From: an archaeon | Lineage (GTDB): Archaea > Thermoproteota > Bathyarchaeia > TCS64 | Assembly: GCA_020444005.1 (NCBI GenBank) | Contig: JAHLLU010000082.1 | Location: 1-8,050 of the forward strand | Length of the DNA stretch: 8,050 bases | Direction: 5' to 3' | Shown: positions 1 through 4,838 of the stretch, in pieces | Layout of the letters: each line of letters opens with the position of its first letter | How positions within the stretch are numbered: the first letter of the stretch is position 1 | Notes under the pieces: model-generated | What the model saw: the letters and a program-made list of their open reading frames with translations, nothing else | Databases searched by the model: none | Told to the model about the DNA's origin: nothing | Translations under genes and position numbers: made by a program

Positions 1-8
1 ATATTGGA

Positions 9-22
9 ATGTAATATTACAT
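9..22. repeat. 14-bp perfect palindrome
   Basis: ATGTAATATTACAT is its own reverse complement. It lies about 30 bases upstream of the TATA-like box of the first small ORF, so it could be an operator. Its TGTAAT half resembles the centre of the larger palindrome at 1411-1436 (TGTAATTACA). A role as a protein-binding site is inference; an AT-rich palindrome of this length can arise by chance. Confidence 0.35.
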
Positions 23-52
23 GCGATACATTAGATGTCTCGTCTTAAAATT

Positions 53-61
53 CTATAAAAA
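53..61 (+). promoter_or_regulatory. TATA-like box upstream of small ORF at 84
   Basis: CTATAAAAA is centred about 27 bases before the ATG at 84. This is the archaeal TATA-to-start spacing expected for a leaderless transcript. No Shine-Dalgarno sequence precedes the ATG, which fits leaderless initiation. The match is by eye, without a scored matrix. Confidence 0.35.
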
Positions 62-83
62 TAGGATAAGCAGACAATTAATC

Positions 84-221
84 ATGACGCCAAACACGTC
101 TAAATCACCACCCAAACCAGAAACAATAGACAACAAAGAAAACCTAGAGGGGTACCACGCGGAAACCCCCGAAAACACCCGATTCAACAAATCGGCGCAG
201 GAAACCAACCAGATTACATAA
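84..221 (+). CDS. Small hydrophilic protein of unknown function (45 aa)
   Basis: I do not recognise this protein. It would be 45 residues, very polar, rich in Asn, Thr, Pro, Lys and Glu, with no cysteine, no membrane segment and no obvious motif, so it is probably disordered if made. The ATG at 84 is preferred to the upstream in-frame ATG at 21 because a TATA-like box at 53-61 places transcription start on or near 84; the upstream start would lie before that promoter. The surrounding + strand is A/C-rich and poor in T, which makes stop codons rare, so an open frame of this size is weak evidence of a gene. It could be a real microprotein, a remnant, or chance. No homology claim is made. Confidence 0.25.
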   Translation: MTPNTSKSPPKPETIDNKENLEGYHAETPENTRFNKSAQETNQIT

Positions 222-222
222 G

Positions 223-240
223 AAAAAAGGCAAAAAAGGC
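223..240 (+). repeat. Tandem 9-bp repeat (AAAAAAGGC x2)
   Basis: Two perfect adjacent copies of AAAAAAGGC lie directly after the stop codon of the 45-residue ORF. It is probably simple slippage. No T tract follows to suggest an archaeal terminator on the + strand. Confidence 0.5.
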
Positions 241-347
241 GTCTATTCTATACAAAATCACCGCCTATTCATGACAGAAACCAAACACCCCAAAGACACA
301 GAAACAAGACCAAATGGCATCGATTCAACACACAGACTATACGCCAC

Positions 348-401
348 GAGTTCACCCGAAGCCTAGGTAGGCTCTAAGAGTTCACTATAGACTCGGCTCT
401 A
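348..401 (+). repeat. Imperfect tandem repeat GAGTTCAC-N-GGCTCTA (two copies)
   Basis: GAGTTCAC occurs at 348-355 and 378-385. Each copy is followed by GGCTCTA, at 370-376 and 395-401, so two units of 29 and 24 bases sit almost end to end. The second unit lies wholly inside the segment that breaks the small ORF. A local duplication is a simple origin for the interruption; a pair of binding sites is an alternative. Confidence 0.45.
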
Positions 402-409
402 GACCCGAG
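360..409 (+). other. Cluster of short hairpins of unknown role
   Basis: Three stems can be drawn: AGCCT/AGGCT around a 4-base loop (360-373), GAGTT/GACTC with one wobble pair around a 7-base loop (378-394), and CTCGG/CCGAG around an 8-base loop (392-409). The second and third share bases 392-394 and so exclude each other. The cluster lacks the T-arm and U33 of a tRNA. No poly-T follows, so it is not an ordinary terminator. It may be a structured RNA segment or a by-product of the repeat. Confidence 0.3.
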
Positions 410-670
410 CAGGGTTAAACGAGCCGCGAGAAATGGGGCAGACTCGCCTCCCAAACCGACCAGACCATCAACTCCATCATCAGCGCATACGATGACACAA
501 GAATCGAGGAGACACTAGACGAGTTAAAACAATTTATCAAAAACAGCAAAACTAACAACAACCCTCACACACATACAACCACCCATTCCCACAAAGTAAC
601 ACCCCCTCCCACCATTTCCCACAGAAAAAAAATTCCCCAAAGTACCCACCAGTAGACACCACCCAATACA

Positions 671-683
671 CTTTTCAAAAATA
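671..683 (+). promoter_or_regulatory. Weak TATA-like box for AlaX gene
   Basis: CTTTTCAAAAATA is centred about 24 bases before ATG 701. No Shine-Dalgarno sequence precedes that ATG, so a leaderless transcript is likely. CATATAC at about 689-695 is too close to the start to serve as the TATA box. Otherwise the gap from 222 to 700 holds only the interrupted ORF, the repeats described above and a very G-poor tract at 541-660. Confidence 0.35.
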
Positions 684-700
684 ACCCCATATACACGCCC

Positions 701-1156
701 ATGTCAATCGAGACCAAAACCCACACAGCACTACACATCGTCAAAGGCGCCATCGTCAAAGTACTCGGCGCAGAAGCAAAATGGAGCACAAGCGCATCCG
801 TAAACGGCACACACGGACGAATCGCAGTAGAATACCCAAGAAAACCAACCGAAGAACAACTAGAAGAAATCCAACAAAAAGTAGACACAAAAATCCAAGA
901 AAACGCAGAAATCGAAACCTACACCATGACCAGAAAAGAAGCCGAACAAAGATGGGGAGACTGGATATACGACAAGTTCCCATTACCCGAATCAATCCAA
1001 ACAGTCACAATATTCCACCTACCAGACTGGAACGTAAACGCCTGCAACAAACCACACACAAAAACAACAGGCCAAATAGGAAAAATCAGCATCACTAAAA
1101 CAAGATACAGAAACAGCAAACAAATACTCGAAGTAAGCTACGACATAACAGAGTAG
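701..1156 (+). CDS. alaX: Alanyl-tRNA editing protein, short AlaX type
   Basis: This is a stand-alone trans-editing domain related to the editing and SAD region of alanyl-tRNA synthetase. Such proteins hydrolyse mischarged Ser-tRNA(Ala) or Gly-tRNA(Ala) in the cytosol. Two zinc-ligand motifs of the family are visible: HxxxH at residues 8-12 (HTALH) and CxxxH at residues 115-119 (CNKPH). A TGQIGKISITKTRY-like strand follows the second motif, as in the family. At 151 residues it matches the short AlaX class, lacking the N-terminal barrel and C-terminal extension of longer forms. The usual Gly-Gly before the second His is replaced by Asn-Lys-Pro, so substrate choice may differ. ATG 701 leaves only seven residues before the first catalytic His, and no earlier start is needed. 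The coding strand is A/C-rich. The stop codon is one base from the eL40 stop on the other strand. Family assignment is firm; exact substrate is inferred. Confidence 0.88.
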   Translation: MSIETKTHTALHIVKGAIVKVLGAEAKWSTSASVNGTHGRIAVEYPRKPTEEQLEEIQQKVDTKIQENAEIETYTMTRKEAEQRWGDWIYDKFPLPESIQTVTIFHLPDWNVNACNKPHTKTTGQIGKISITKTRYRNSKQILEVSYDITE

Positions 1157-1157
1157 A

Positions 1158-1322
1158 CTATCTACCCTTACCCTTCGTACGCTTAGGCCTCAAGTTCTTA
1201 CTACGACACTTACGACACTTCGTAGCATTAGGTGGATTAGTAGCACCACAACTCCTACAAACAGACTTCTTGATCCTGTGGCTCCTCGCAATCTCGATTT
1301 TAACCGGGTCTCTTAATGACAT
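1158..1322 (-). CDS. rpl40e: 50S ribosomal protein eL40 (L40e)
   Basis: A 54-residue basic protein of the large ribosomal subunit. Reading the minus strand from ATG at 1322 gives a zinc ribbon with C22-x2-C25 and C36-x2-C39 separated by ten residues. It is framed by [20 protein letters not shown] and a Lys/Arg-rich tail, [10 protein letters not shown]. Length, cysteine spacing and the [11 protein letters not shown] start are characteristic of archaeal eL40, which in eukaryotes is made as a ubiquitin fusion; no ubiquitin-like domain is present here. A purine-rich AGGGGA lies about seven to eight bases before the ATG as a weak ribosome-binding site, and a TATA-like box lies at 1362-1369. Its coding strand is G/T-rich, the opposite of AlaX next door, with which it converges one base apart. 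No other ribosomal gene is adjacent. Confidence 0.95.
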   Translation of the reverse strand: MSLRDPVKIEIARSHRIKKSVCRSCGATNPPNATKCRKCRSKNLRPKRTKGKGR

Positions 1323-1361
1323 TATTGTTCCCCTGTAAGCTTGACAGAATACAAGGTCCCC

Positions 1362-1369
1362 GTATATAG
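1362..1369 (-). promoter_or_regulatory. TATA box for eL40
   Basis: Read on the minus strand the sequence is CTATATAC, centred about 44 bases before the eL40 ATG. Transcription would start near 1340 and leave a leader of about 18 bases carrying the AGGGGA ribosome-binding site. Assigned by eye. Confidence 0.45.
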
Positions 1370-1372
1370 ATA

Positions 1373-1382
1373 TTTCTAGAAA
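1373..1382. repeat. 10-bp palindrome TTTCTAGAAA
   Basis: A perfect palindrome directly upstream of the eL40 TATA box, where archaeal BRE or activator sites lie. GGGAAACCC, a short inverted repeat, follows at 1390-1398. Role unknown. Confidence 0.4.
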
Positions 1383-1410
1383 CAGCGGAGGGAAACCCTG
1401 TCACCACGGC

Positions 1411-1436
1411 ATTTTGTCTGTAATTACAGACAAAAT
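1411..1436. repeat. 26-bp perfect palindrome after RidA stop
   Basis: The left arm ATTTTGTCTGTAA is followed without a spacer by its exact reverse complement. The last base of the right arm is also the final base of the RidA stop codon on the minus strand. On RNA it could form a hairpin behind RidA, but no T tract follows on the minus strand, so it is a poor standard terminator. Being gapless and symmetric, it fits a dimeric regulator site equally well. It lies about 42 bases upstream of the eL40 TATA box. Confidence 0.8.
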
Positions 1437-1804
1437 CAGGGCTTGTAGGCGATGCAATCCATCTCCACAAGGAAGCCCTTCATCACGAGACCAGTAACAG
1501 CCGCGACACGCGCAGGCAACTTGTCCCCAAAGTAGCTGCGATAGACGGCGTTCATCTTGGGCCACTCTGACTGGTCCTCTATATAGACGCTGATCTTGAC
1601 GACATCATCAAGAGTAGCATCGAACTGCGCTAATGCATCCTTGAACTGTTTCATTATCTCATGTGTCTGCGCCTCTACTGTGGTCAATGGCTTGCCTTCA
1701 TCGTCTTGCGCTGCGGCTGTTCCACTGACATAAATATAATCGCCTGCCTTGACGGCTGAGCTAAATGGATATTTCTCCATTCCGGGTTTAGTATAGTATT
1801 TCAT
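1436..1804 (-). CDS. ridA: RidA family (YjgF/YER057c/UK114) enamine/imine deaminase
   Basis: RidA proteins are cytosolic homotrimers that hydrolyse reactive enamines and imines, such as 2-aminoacrylate formed by PLP enzymes, to 2-oxoacids and ammonia. The 122 residues show the family pattern: YPFSSAVKAGDYIYVSGTA near residues 12-30, a helix ending in TLDDVVKISVYIED (64-77), PARVAAV with the conserved Arg99, and FLVEMDCIA with Glu114. These Arg and Glu correspond to active-site residues of deaminase-competent members. I place the start at ATG 1804 because family members begin about there and a minus-strand TATA-like AAATATA (1831-1837) sits 30 bases upstream, which suggests a nearly leaderless mRNA. 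A longer frame from 1855 would run through that promoter and overlap DDAH. The gene follows DDAH on the same strand after 37 bases but appears to have its own promoter. Confidence 0.93.
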   Translation of the reverse strand: MKYYTKPGMEKYPFSSAVKAGDYIYVSGTAAAQDDEGKPLTTVEAQTHEIMKQFKDALAQFDATLDDVVKISVYIEDQSEWPKMNAVYRSYFGDKLPARVAAVTGLVMKGFLVEMDCIAYKP

Positions 1805-1830
1805 AGGGAGGTAACAGGGTGGGTAGGGAA

Positions 1831-1838
1831 TATATTTT
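1831..1838 (-). promoter_or_regulatory. TATA-like box for RidA
   Basis: AAAATATA read on the minus strand, lying between the DDAH stop and the RidA ATG and centred 30 bases from the start. It supports start 1804 and transcription separate from DDAH. Confidence 0.45.
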
Positions 1839-1841
1839 CTC

Positions 1842-2597
1842 CTACCAGAGCACACTAATGCAAGTTAAGGCGCCGTCGCATTTCTGAATCTCAGAAACAT
1901 TCAAGCTGATAACATCAAACCCTGCCTCTTTCACCATCGTCTGCGCAGTAGTATATCCTTCAGCCATAAGCACAGTATCACCAACAGATAGAGTATCAGC
2001 AGCATATCCTTCCTCCGCTGGTGGAATCAAAATATTATAACCTTCCAGTGCAGGGTGGTTTGCATACTTTTCTGTTGCGATCATTATCCCTTTCCCGAGA
2101 TAAGTCACATAACTCTTCAGATGCATAATCGTTGGATCAAATATAGTGGCAACAGGCACCTCCAGCCACTCCTGTAGCTGTGCAACGCCTTCATAGTTGG
2201 TGCGGTCACTGATGCCGCTGATGAGCTTCCCCTCAGCGTGAACCACGTCGCCGCCTTCGATGGTAGCCGGAGCCTCCGCCCATTTAATTGGCATATATTC
2301 TTCGAGAGTAGCCGCTACTCCGGGTTGTTCTCCACGTCTTGACTCCTTTGCCATCCTACAGATCAATGCTTTTCCGTTCTCAACAACGGCATTATCTTCA
2401 ACGAAACAGCTATCAGGATGCTTATCGTCTCGTGGGACCATGATTACTTCTAGCCCGAGTTCTGCTAGTGTTTCCCGATATTTCTTATGTTGTTCTCTTG
2501 CGCCTTTGAGACTCACTGTATGATGCAGTGGGTGTTCTGATAGGCAACTCGTGTACTGGTTTCCGGGTTCACGTACAAGGGCGTGTCGTGGTGTCAT
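1842..2597 (-). CDS. Dimethylarginine dimethylaminohydrolase-like amidinohydrolase
   Basis: A member of the guanidino-group-modifying superfamily (DDAH, arginine deiminase, amidinotransferases), which attacks a guanidine carbon with a catalytic Cys. With start ATG 2597 it has 251 residues, normal for DDAH-type enzymes. Visible landmarks are PDSCFVEDNAV (61-71, acidic substrate contacts), IEGGDVV (113-119), IMHLKSYV with the likely catalytic His159, and ALTCISVLW at the end with the likely nucleophile Cys246. The reading frame continues to 2834, but a minus-strand ATTATACA box at 2619-2626 lies about 25 bases before 2597, and conserved sequence (TPRHALVREPG) starts right after that ATG, so the shorter form is chosen. 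It likely makes citrulline from arginine or a methylated arginine; family sequences alone do not separate these. It shares a divergent promoter region with the M42 peptidase and lies upstream of RidA. Confidence 0.85.
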   Translation of the reverse strand: MTPRHALVREPGNQYTSCLSEHPLHHTVSLKGAREQHKKYRETLAELGLEVIMVPRDDKHPDSCFVEDNAVVENGKALICRMAKESRRGEQPGVAATLEEYMPIKWAEAPATIEGGDVVHAEGKLISGISDRTNYEGVAQLQEWLEVPVATIFDPTIMHLKSYVTYLGKGIMIATEKYANHPALEGYNILIPPAEEGYAADTLSVGDTVLMAEGYTTAQTMVKEAGFDVISLNVSEIQKCDGALTCISVLW

Positions 2598-2618
2598 AGT
2601 ATGTGCTTGGGTTCTAGG

Positions 2619-2626
2619 TGTATAAT
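2619..2626 (-). promoter_or_regulatory. TATA box for DDAH-like gene
   Basis: ATTATACA on the minus strand, centred about 25 bases from ATG 2597, with no Shine-Dalgarno sequence between. The spacing predicts a leaderless transcript and decides the start codon. Confidence 0.5.
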
Positions 2627-2643
2627 GGTTACGAGGGTGGATA

Positions 2644-2652
2644 TCTTTAAAC
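2644..2652 (+). promoter_or_regulatory. TATA-like box for M42 peptidase
   Basis: TCTTTAAAC is centred about 35 bases before ATG 2683, so the leader would be about 9 bases. It lies some 20 bases from the opposing DDAH box, so the two promoters share an 85-base divergent region and could be co-regulated or compete. Confidence 0.45.
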
Positions 2653-2682
2653 GGGTTAGCGGGGAGTTTTTGCTCGATAAGT

Positions 2683-3774
2683 ATGGTTGACTTGTACAAG
2701 ACACTGAAGTACTTCATGGAGGCTCCAAGCGTCACTGGCTTCGAGCAGCAGCGCAGGAAGCGCATCATCGAAGTCTTCAGCAAATACTGTGACACTGTAA
2801 ACGTTGATGTTATGGGTAACGTCATCGGCGTCATCGGTGACGGCGAACGTGACGTTATGCTAGCTGGACACTATGACCAGCTGGGTTTCATGATTAGCCA
2901 CGTTGATGATGACGGCTTCGCTGGCTTCAAACAGGTGGGTGGATGGGATAAGCGTGTAGCCTATGGTACCCGTGTGAAGGTTTGGATCGGTGATGGCCCC
3001 GAAGATTATATTGTAGGTGCTGTAGCTGTGAAGGCTGCGCATCTTACTGACGCGAAGGAGAGGGATAAGTCTCCTGAGTTGAAGAATATGTTGCTCGATC
3101 TGGGATTAGATAGCAAGGAGGAGGCGGAGAAACTTGGTATCAAGTCTGGTACCGTGTGTACGCCCTATCTGGAAGTCACACGTCTGGGTACCAAGGACAG
3201 CGATAAACTAGTGGGACCAGCATTTGATGACGTCTGTTGCGTCGCTGGCCTAGTTAAGACAATGGAGATTCTCTCCAAGAATAAGCCGAAAAACATCAAG
3301 GTACATTTTGTAGCCACGGTTCAAGAGGAGATTGGACTACGTGGAGCCACAATCGCGGCCTACAACATCAAACCTTGGGCGGCTATCGCCACAGATGTAA
3401 CACACGCGGTAGCTCCCGGAGTCAAACCCAATGAGGTTGGGGGAATTAGGATCGGTAAGGGTCCTGTTGTGGCTCTTGGCGGTAACTTTACCCGCGCCTT
3501 GTGGGAGATGATGGAGAGTTCTGCGGAGAAGAAGGGTATTCCTTGTCAGCGTCAGGGCGTGCCTAGCAGGAGTGGTACTGATGCTTGGGCTATTCAGGTC
3601 GAGCGAGGCGGTACCATCTGTGGTTTGATCAGTATGCCGAACAGGTATATGCACAGCCCCAATGAGGTTATCAGTTTGCAGGACTTGGAGAATCTTGGTT
3701 CCTTGATTGCTGCAACGGTTCAGGCTCTCGGGGAATCTGATCTGGAGCATAACGTCGAGGTTTATCGACGCTAA
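2683..3774 (+). CDS. M42 family metallo-aminopeptidase (TET-type / glutamyl aminopeptidase-like)
   Basis: M42 enzymes are di-metal aminopeptidases, often dodecameric tetrahedral (TET) particles that trim peptides released by proteasomes. The 363-residue length is typical. Metal and catalytic residues can be assigned: H63 and D65 in AGHYDQLGF, D182 in GPAFDDVC, general base E215 and ligand E216 in VQEEIGLRGA, D238 in ATDVTHA, and H324 in RYMHSPNEV. A GTDAWAIQ segment (298-305) before the last ligand is also a family hallmark. The inserted PDZ-like dimerisation domain lies roughly between residues 70 and 175. ATG 2683 is the only sensible start, with a TATA-like box upstream. The stop is two bases from the stop of a minus-strand micro-ORF. 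Cleavage preference (Leu, Lys, Glu/Asp) cannot be read from sequence. Wobble bases shift toward G/T in the 3' half. Confidence 0.94.
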   Translation: MVDLYKTLKYFMEAPSVTGFEQQRRKRIIEVFSKYCDTVNVDVMGNVIGVIGDGERDVMLAGHYDQLGFMISHVDDDGFAGFKQVGGWDKRVAYGTRVKVWIGDGPEDYIVGAVAVKAAHLTDAKERDKSPELKNMLLDLGLDSKEEAEKLGIKSGTVCTPYLEVTRLGTKDSDKLVGPAFDDVCCVAGLVKTMEILSKNKPKNIKVHFVATVQEEIGLRGATIAAYNIKPWAAIATDVTHAVAPGVKPNEVGGIRIGKGPVVALGGNFTRALWEMMESSAEKKGIPCQRQGVPSRSGTDAWAIQVERGGTICGLISMPNRYMHSPNEVISLQDLENLGSLIAATVQALGESDLEHNVEVYRR

Positions 3775-3776
3775 CT

Positions 3777-3893
3777 CTACATTATTCCTTTTATTCTTAG
3801 ATAGAAGCCTAGAATGAATGTTCCTGCGTAGAAGAAGAATCCGGCTAGGAAGCCGCCCATGAAAAATTTGTATTCACGTTTTAATTTATTCAT
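3777..3893 (-). CDS. Single-pass membrane micro-protein (38 aa), unknown
   Basis: The minus strand from ATG 3893 encodes 38 residues: a basic start (MNKLKREYK), one hydrophobic segment of about 20 residues (FFMGGFLAGFFFYAGTFILGFY, roughly 10-31) and a basic tail (LRIKGIM). The hydrophobic span has small-residue spacing (GGxxxG, then AG), as seen in packing transmembrane helices. Positive charge on both sides leaves topology unclear. There is no ribosome-binding site before the ATG and no convincing TATA box at the right distance. The frame is the same as that of the upstream AN1-CAP gene and is open back to that gene's TAG, 16 codons earlier. It may therefore be a separate translated micro-protein from the same mRNA, a readthrough extension or a broken-off C-terminus. 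I do not recognise it. Confidence 0.5.
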   Translation of the reverse strand: MNKLKREYKFFMGGFLAGFFFYAGTFILGFYLRIKGIM

Positions 3894-3941
3894 GGAGGAT
3901 TTTTTGTCGAGGCGTTTATGGGCTTTGTTGAGTCCTATTAT

Positions 3942-4694
3942 CTAGCTAAAATCCTGAACAAGATACAGGTTGTTCTCATTATAGGCGACACCGATACTTA
4001 CAGCCGTATATTCGTCATAGAGTATGTTGTCCCTGTTTCCCCACTCATAATCAGCGTCATCGTAGACCATATCATAGATTAACGCATCCAATACGATGGT
4101 TACGTTGAAATCCTCGCCCTCAAAGTACATGAGGTTTTCACCCATATTCGCTGGAAGATCAGGGTTATTCTTGATGTTTCCTGTTCTGAGTAGTTCCTCG
4201 GCGTATCGTTGGGCTATGCTGTTGTTATTGAGTGTTAGTTCTGGTAGTTCTTCTTTGACTCGTTCTTTGTTGATGAGGGTTAGGACGTATTCTTGTTGCT
4301 CTATGGTTTCCTTGGATATAGGGAATACGGGTCCTACTGGTGGTCCATCGTCATCTGGTTCCCATTGCCATAGCATCAATACGCTTGCTAGGCTTAATGC
4401 GAGGGTGAGTACCACTATGAGTACCTTTTGTTTTGTGATTCCTTGCCCTAGGAAGCTTGTTTTTTTCCTTTTTACTGTTCTTGGGCGTGGTCTCTGGGTT
4501 TCCTCGTCTTCTTCTGGTTGTACGTAGTGTATTGTTTTGGTTACTGGCTCGGGTTTGATGCCTTGGAGGTTGCTTGATAATGCGATACAGTTATGGGCTT
4601 TCTGGGGTAGGTGTTCATCACAGAAGGTCAGGTTACAGTAAGGACACCTGACAGGCGGGTCAACCTCTTTTCCGCAGTGATAACATATGCCCAT
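3942..4694 (-). CDS. AN1 zinc finger - transmembrane - CAP domain protein
   Basis: A 250-residue protein with three parts. Residues 4-36 form an AN1 zinc finger with C4, C7, C17, C20, C25, H28, H34 and C36, the exact ligand order of that fold. Residues 40-90 are a charged Pro/Arg/Lys linker (RPRPRTVKRKK). Residues 91-109 are a transmembrane helix, with basic residues before it and acidic ones after (WEPDDDG), so the zinc finger should be cytosolic and the rest outside. Residues 130-249 resemble a CAP/SCP-PR1 domain: VLTLINKER, RYAEELLRTGNI, MGENLMY and GNRDNIL followed by AVSIGVAY. The first His usual in metal-binding CAP domains is not obvious and the His before R in the second is Asn220, so metal binding or catalysis may be lost. 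ATG 4694 is preceded by CTTAATAAA about 29 bases upstream. The molecular role is unknown; a membrane signalling or adhesion role is inference. Confidence 0.82.
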   Translation of the reverse strand: MGICYHCGKEVDPPVRCPYCNLTFCDEHLPQKAHNCIALSSNLQGIKPEPVTKTIHYVQPEEDEETQRPRPRTVKRKKTSFLGQGITKQKVLIVVLTLALSLASVLMLWQWEPDDDGPPVGPVFPISKETIEQQEYVLTLINKERVKEELPELTLNNNSIAQRYAEELLRTGNIKNNPDLPANMGENLMYFEGEDFNVTIVLDALIYDMVYDDADYEWGNRDNILYDEYTAVSIGVAYNENNLYLVQDFS

Positions 4695-4718
4695 AATATA
4701 TTGCCTTGCTGATCGATG

Positions 4719-4727
4719 TTTATTAAG
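4719..4727 (-). promoter_or_regulatory. TATA box for AN1-CAP gene
   Basis: CTTAATAAA on the minus strand is centred about 29 bases from ATG 4694, so the transcript is leaderless or nearly so. AATATATT immediately before the ATG is too close to act as the TATA box. Confidence 0.45.
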
Positions 4728-4794
4728 GGTTTACTAAGTCTTATTCCTGTTTTTTATTTACTATTTCTGGGGTATGCGCCTGTTTTTGCTGATA

Positions 4795-4803
4795 GTTATA
4801 TAA
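4795..4803 (+). promoter_or_regulatory. TATA box for membrane-protein pair
   Basis: GTTATATAA is centred 40 bases before the TTG at 4839, predicting transcription from about 4825 and a leader of roughly 14 bases. GTGAG at 4829-4833 is a weak Shine-Dalgarno match six bases from the TTG, which supports that start. Confidence 0.5.
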
Positions 4804-4838
4804 CGTGGCATGGGTCTTATTCTGGTTAGTGAGCTATT

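Larger units (their letters stand above)
271..655 (+). pseudogene. Interrupted small gene of unknown function (two coding-like segments)
   Basis: The first segment starts at ATG 271 and gives 31 polar residues ending ATSSPEA before TAG at 364-366. The second segment is open from 419 to TAG at 653-655 in another frame and has no ATG, GTG or TTG start. Its first ~45 residues look coding: a REKWGRLASQTDQTI stretch, then an acidic helix-like stretch around AYDDTRIEETLDELKQFIK, with wobble positions rich in C and G. Its last ~30 residues (His/Thr/Pro-rich) may be non-coding A/C-rich drift. Removing 61 bases between about 363 and 424 would join the segments into one frame of roughly 107 residues reading SPEA-REKWG. 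Between them lie two or three hairpins and a duplicated motif. A TATA-like CTATACAAAA at 248-257 is only ~19 bases from the ATG, short for a leaderless start. I do not recognise the protein; decayed gene, tiny intron or chance are all open. Confidence 0.3.

Noticed and set aside
155..175. Origin recognition box-like GCGGAAACCCCCG, and GGAGGGAAACCC at 1387-1398
   Set aside because: Only partial resemblance to published ORB cores as I remember them, spacing differs, and no clear set of repeated copies was found.
361..430. Possible tRNA gene (hairpins plus GGGTTAAACGAGCC)
   Set aside because: The candidate anticodon loop lacks U33, there is no TTCRA T-loop and no 7-bp acceptor stem.
355..440. 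Canonical archaeal bulge-helix-bulge intron in the small ORF
   Set aside because: At splice positions that restore the frame, the required 4-bp central helix does not form. GGCTC 370-374 pairs with GAGCC 421-425, but its splice site would lie after the TAG.
565..888. Minus-strand 107-residue open frame rich in Val, Trp and Leu
   Set aside because: It overlaps AlaX and the A/C-rich upstream tract. Its hydrophobic composition is what the complement of A/C-rich DNA gives. No promoter or known motif supports it.
756..1119. Minus-strand and alternate + frames inside AlaX
   Set aside because: These are frame shadows of the clearly conserved AlaX coding sequence, again caused by the rarity of T on the + strand.
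2598..2834. 79-residue N-terminal extension of the DDAH-like protein
   Set aside because: It runs through the divergent promoter region and into the M42 gene, and has no family similarity.
3337..3750. 137-residue minus-strand open frame in the M42 gene
   Set aside because: Antisense to conserved M42 active-site coding and without a recognisable motif.
4096..4527. 143-residue + strand open frame within AN1-CAP
   Set aside because: Ser/Leu-rich antisense shadow of the AN1-CAP coding sequence, with no promoter or ribosome-binding site.
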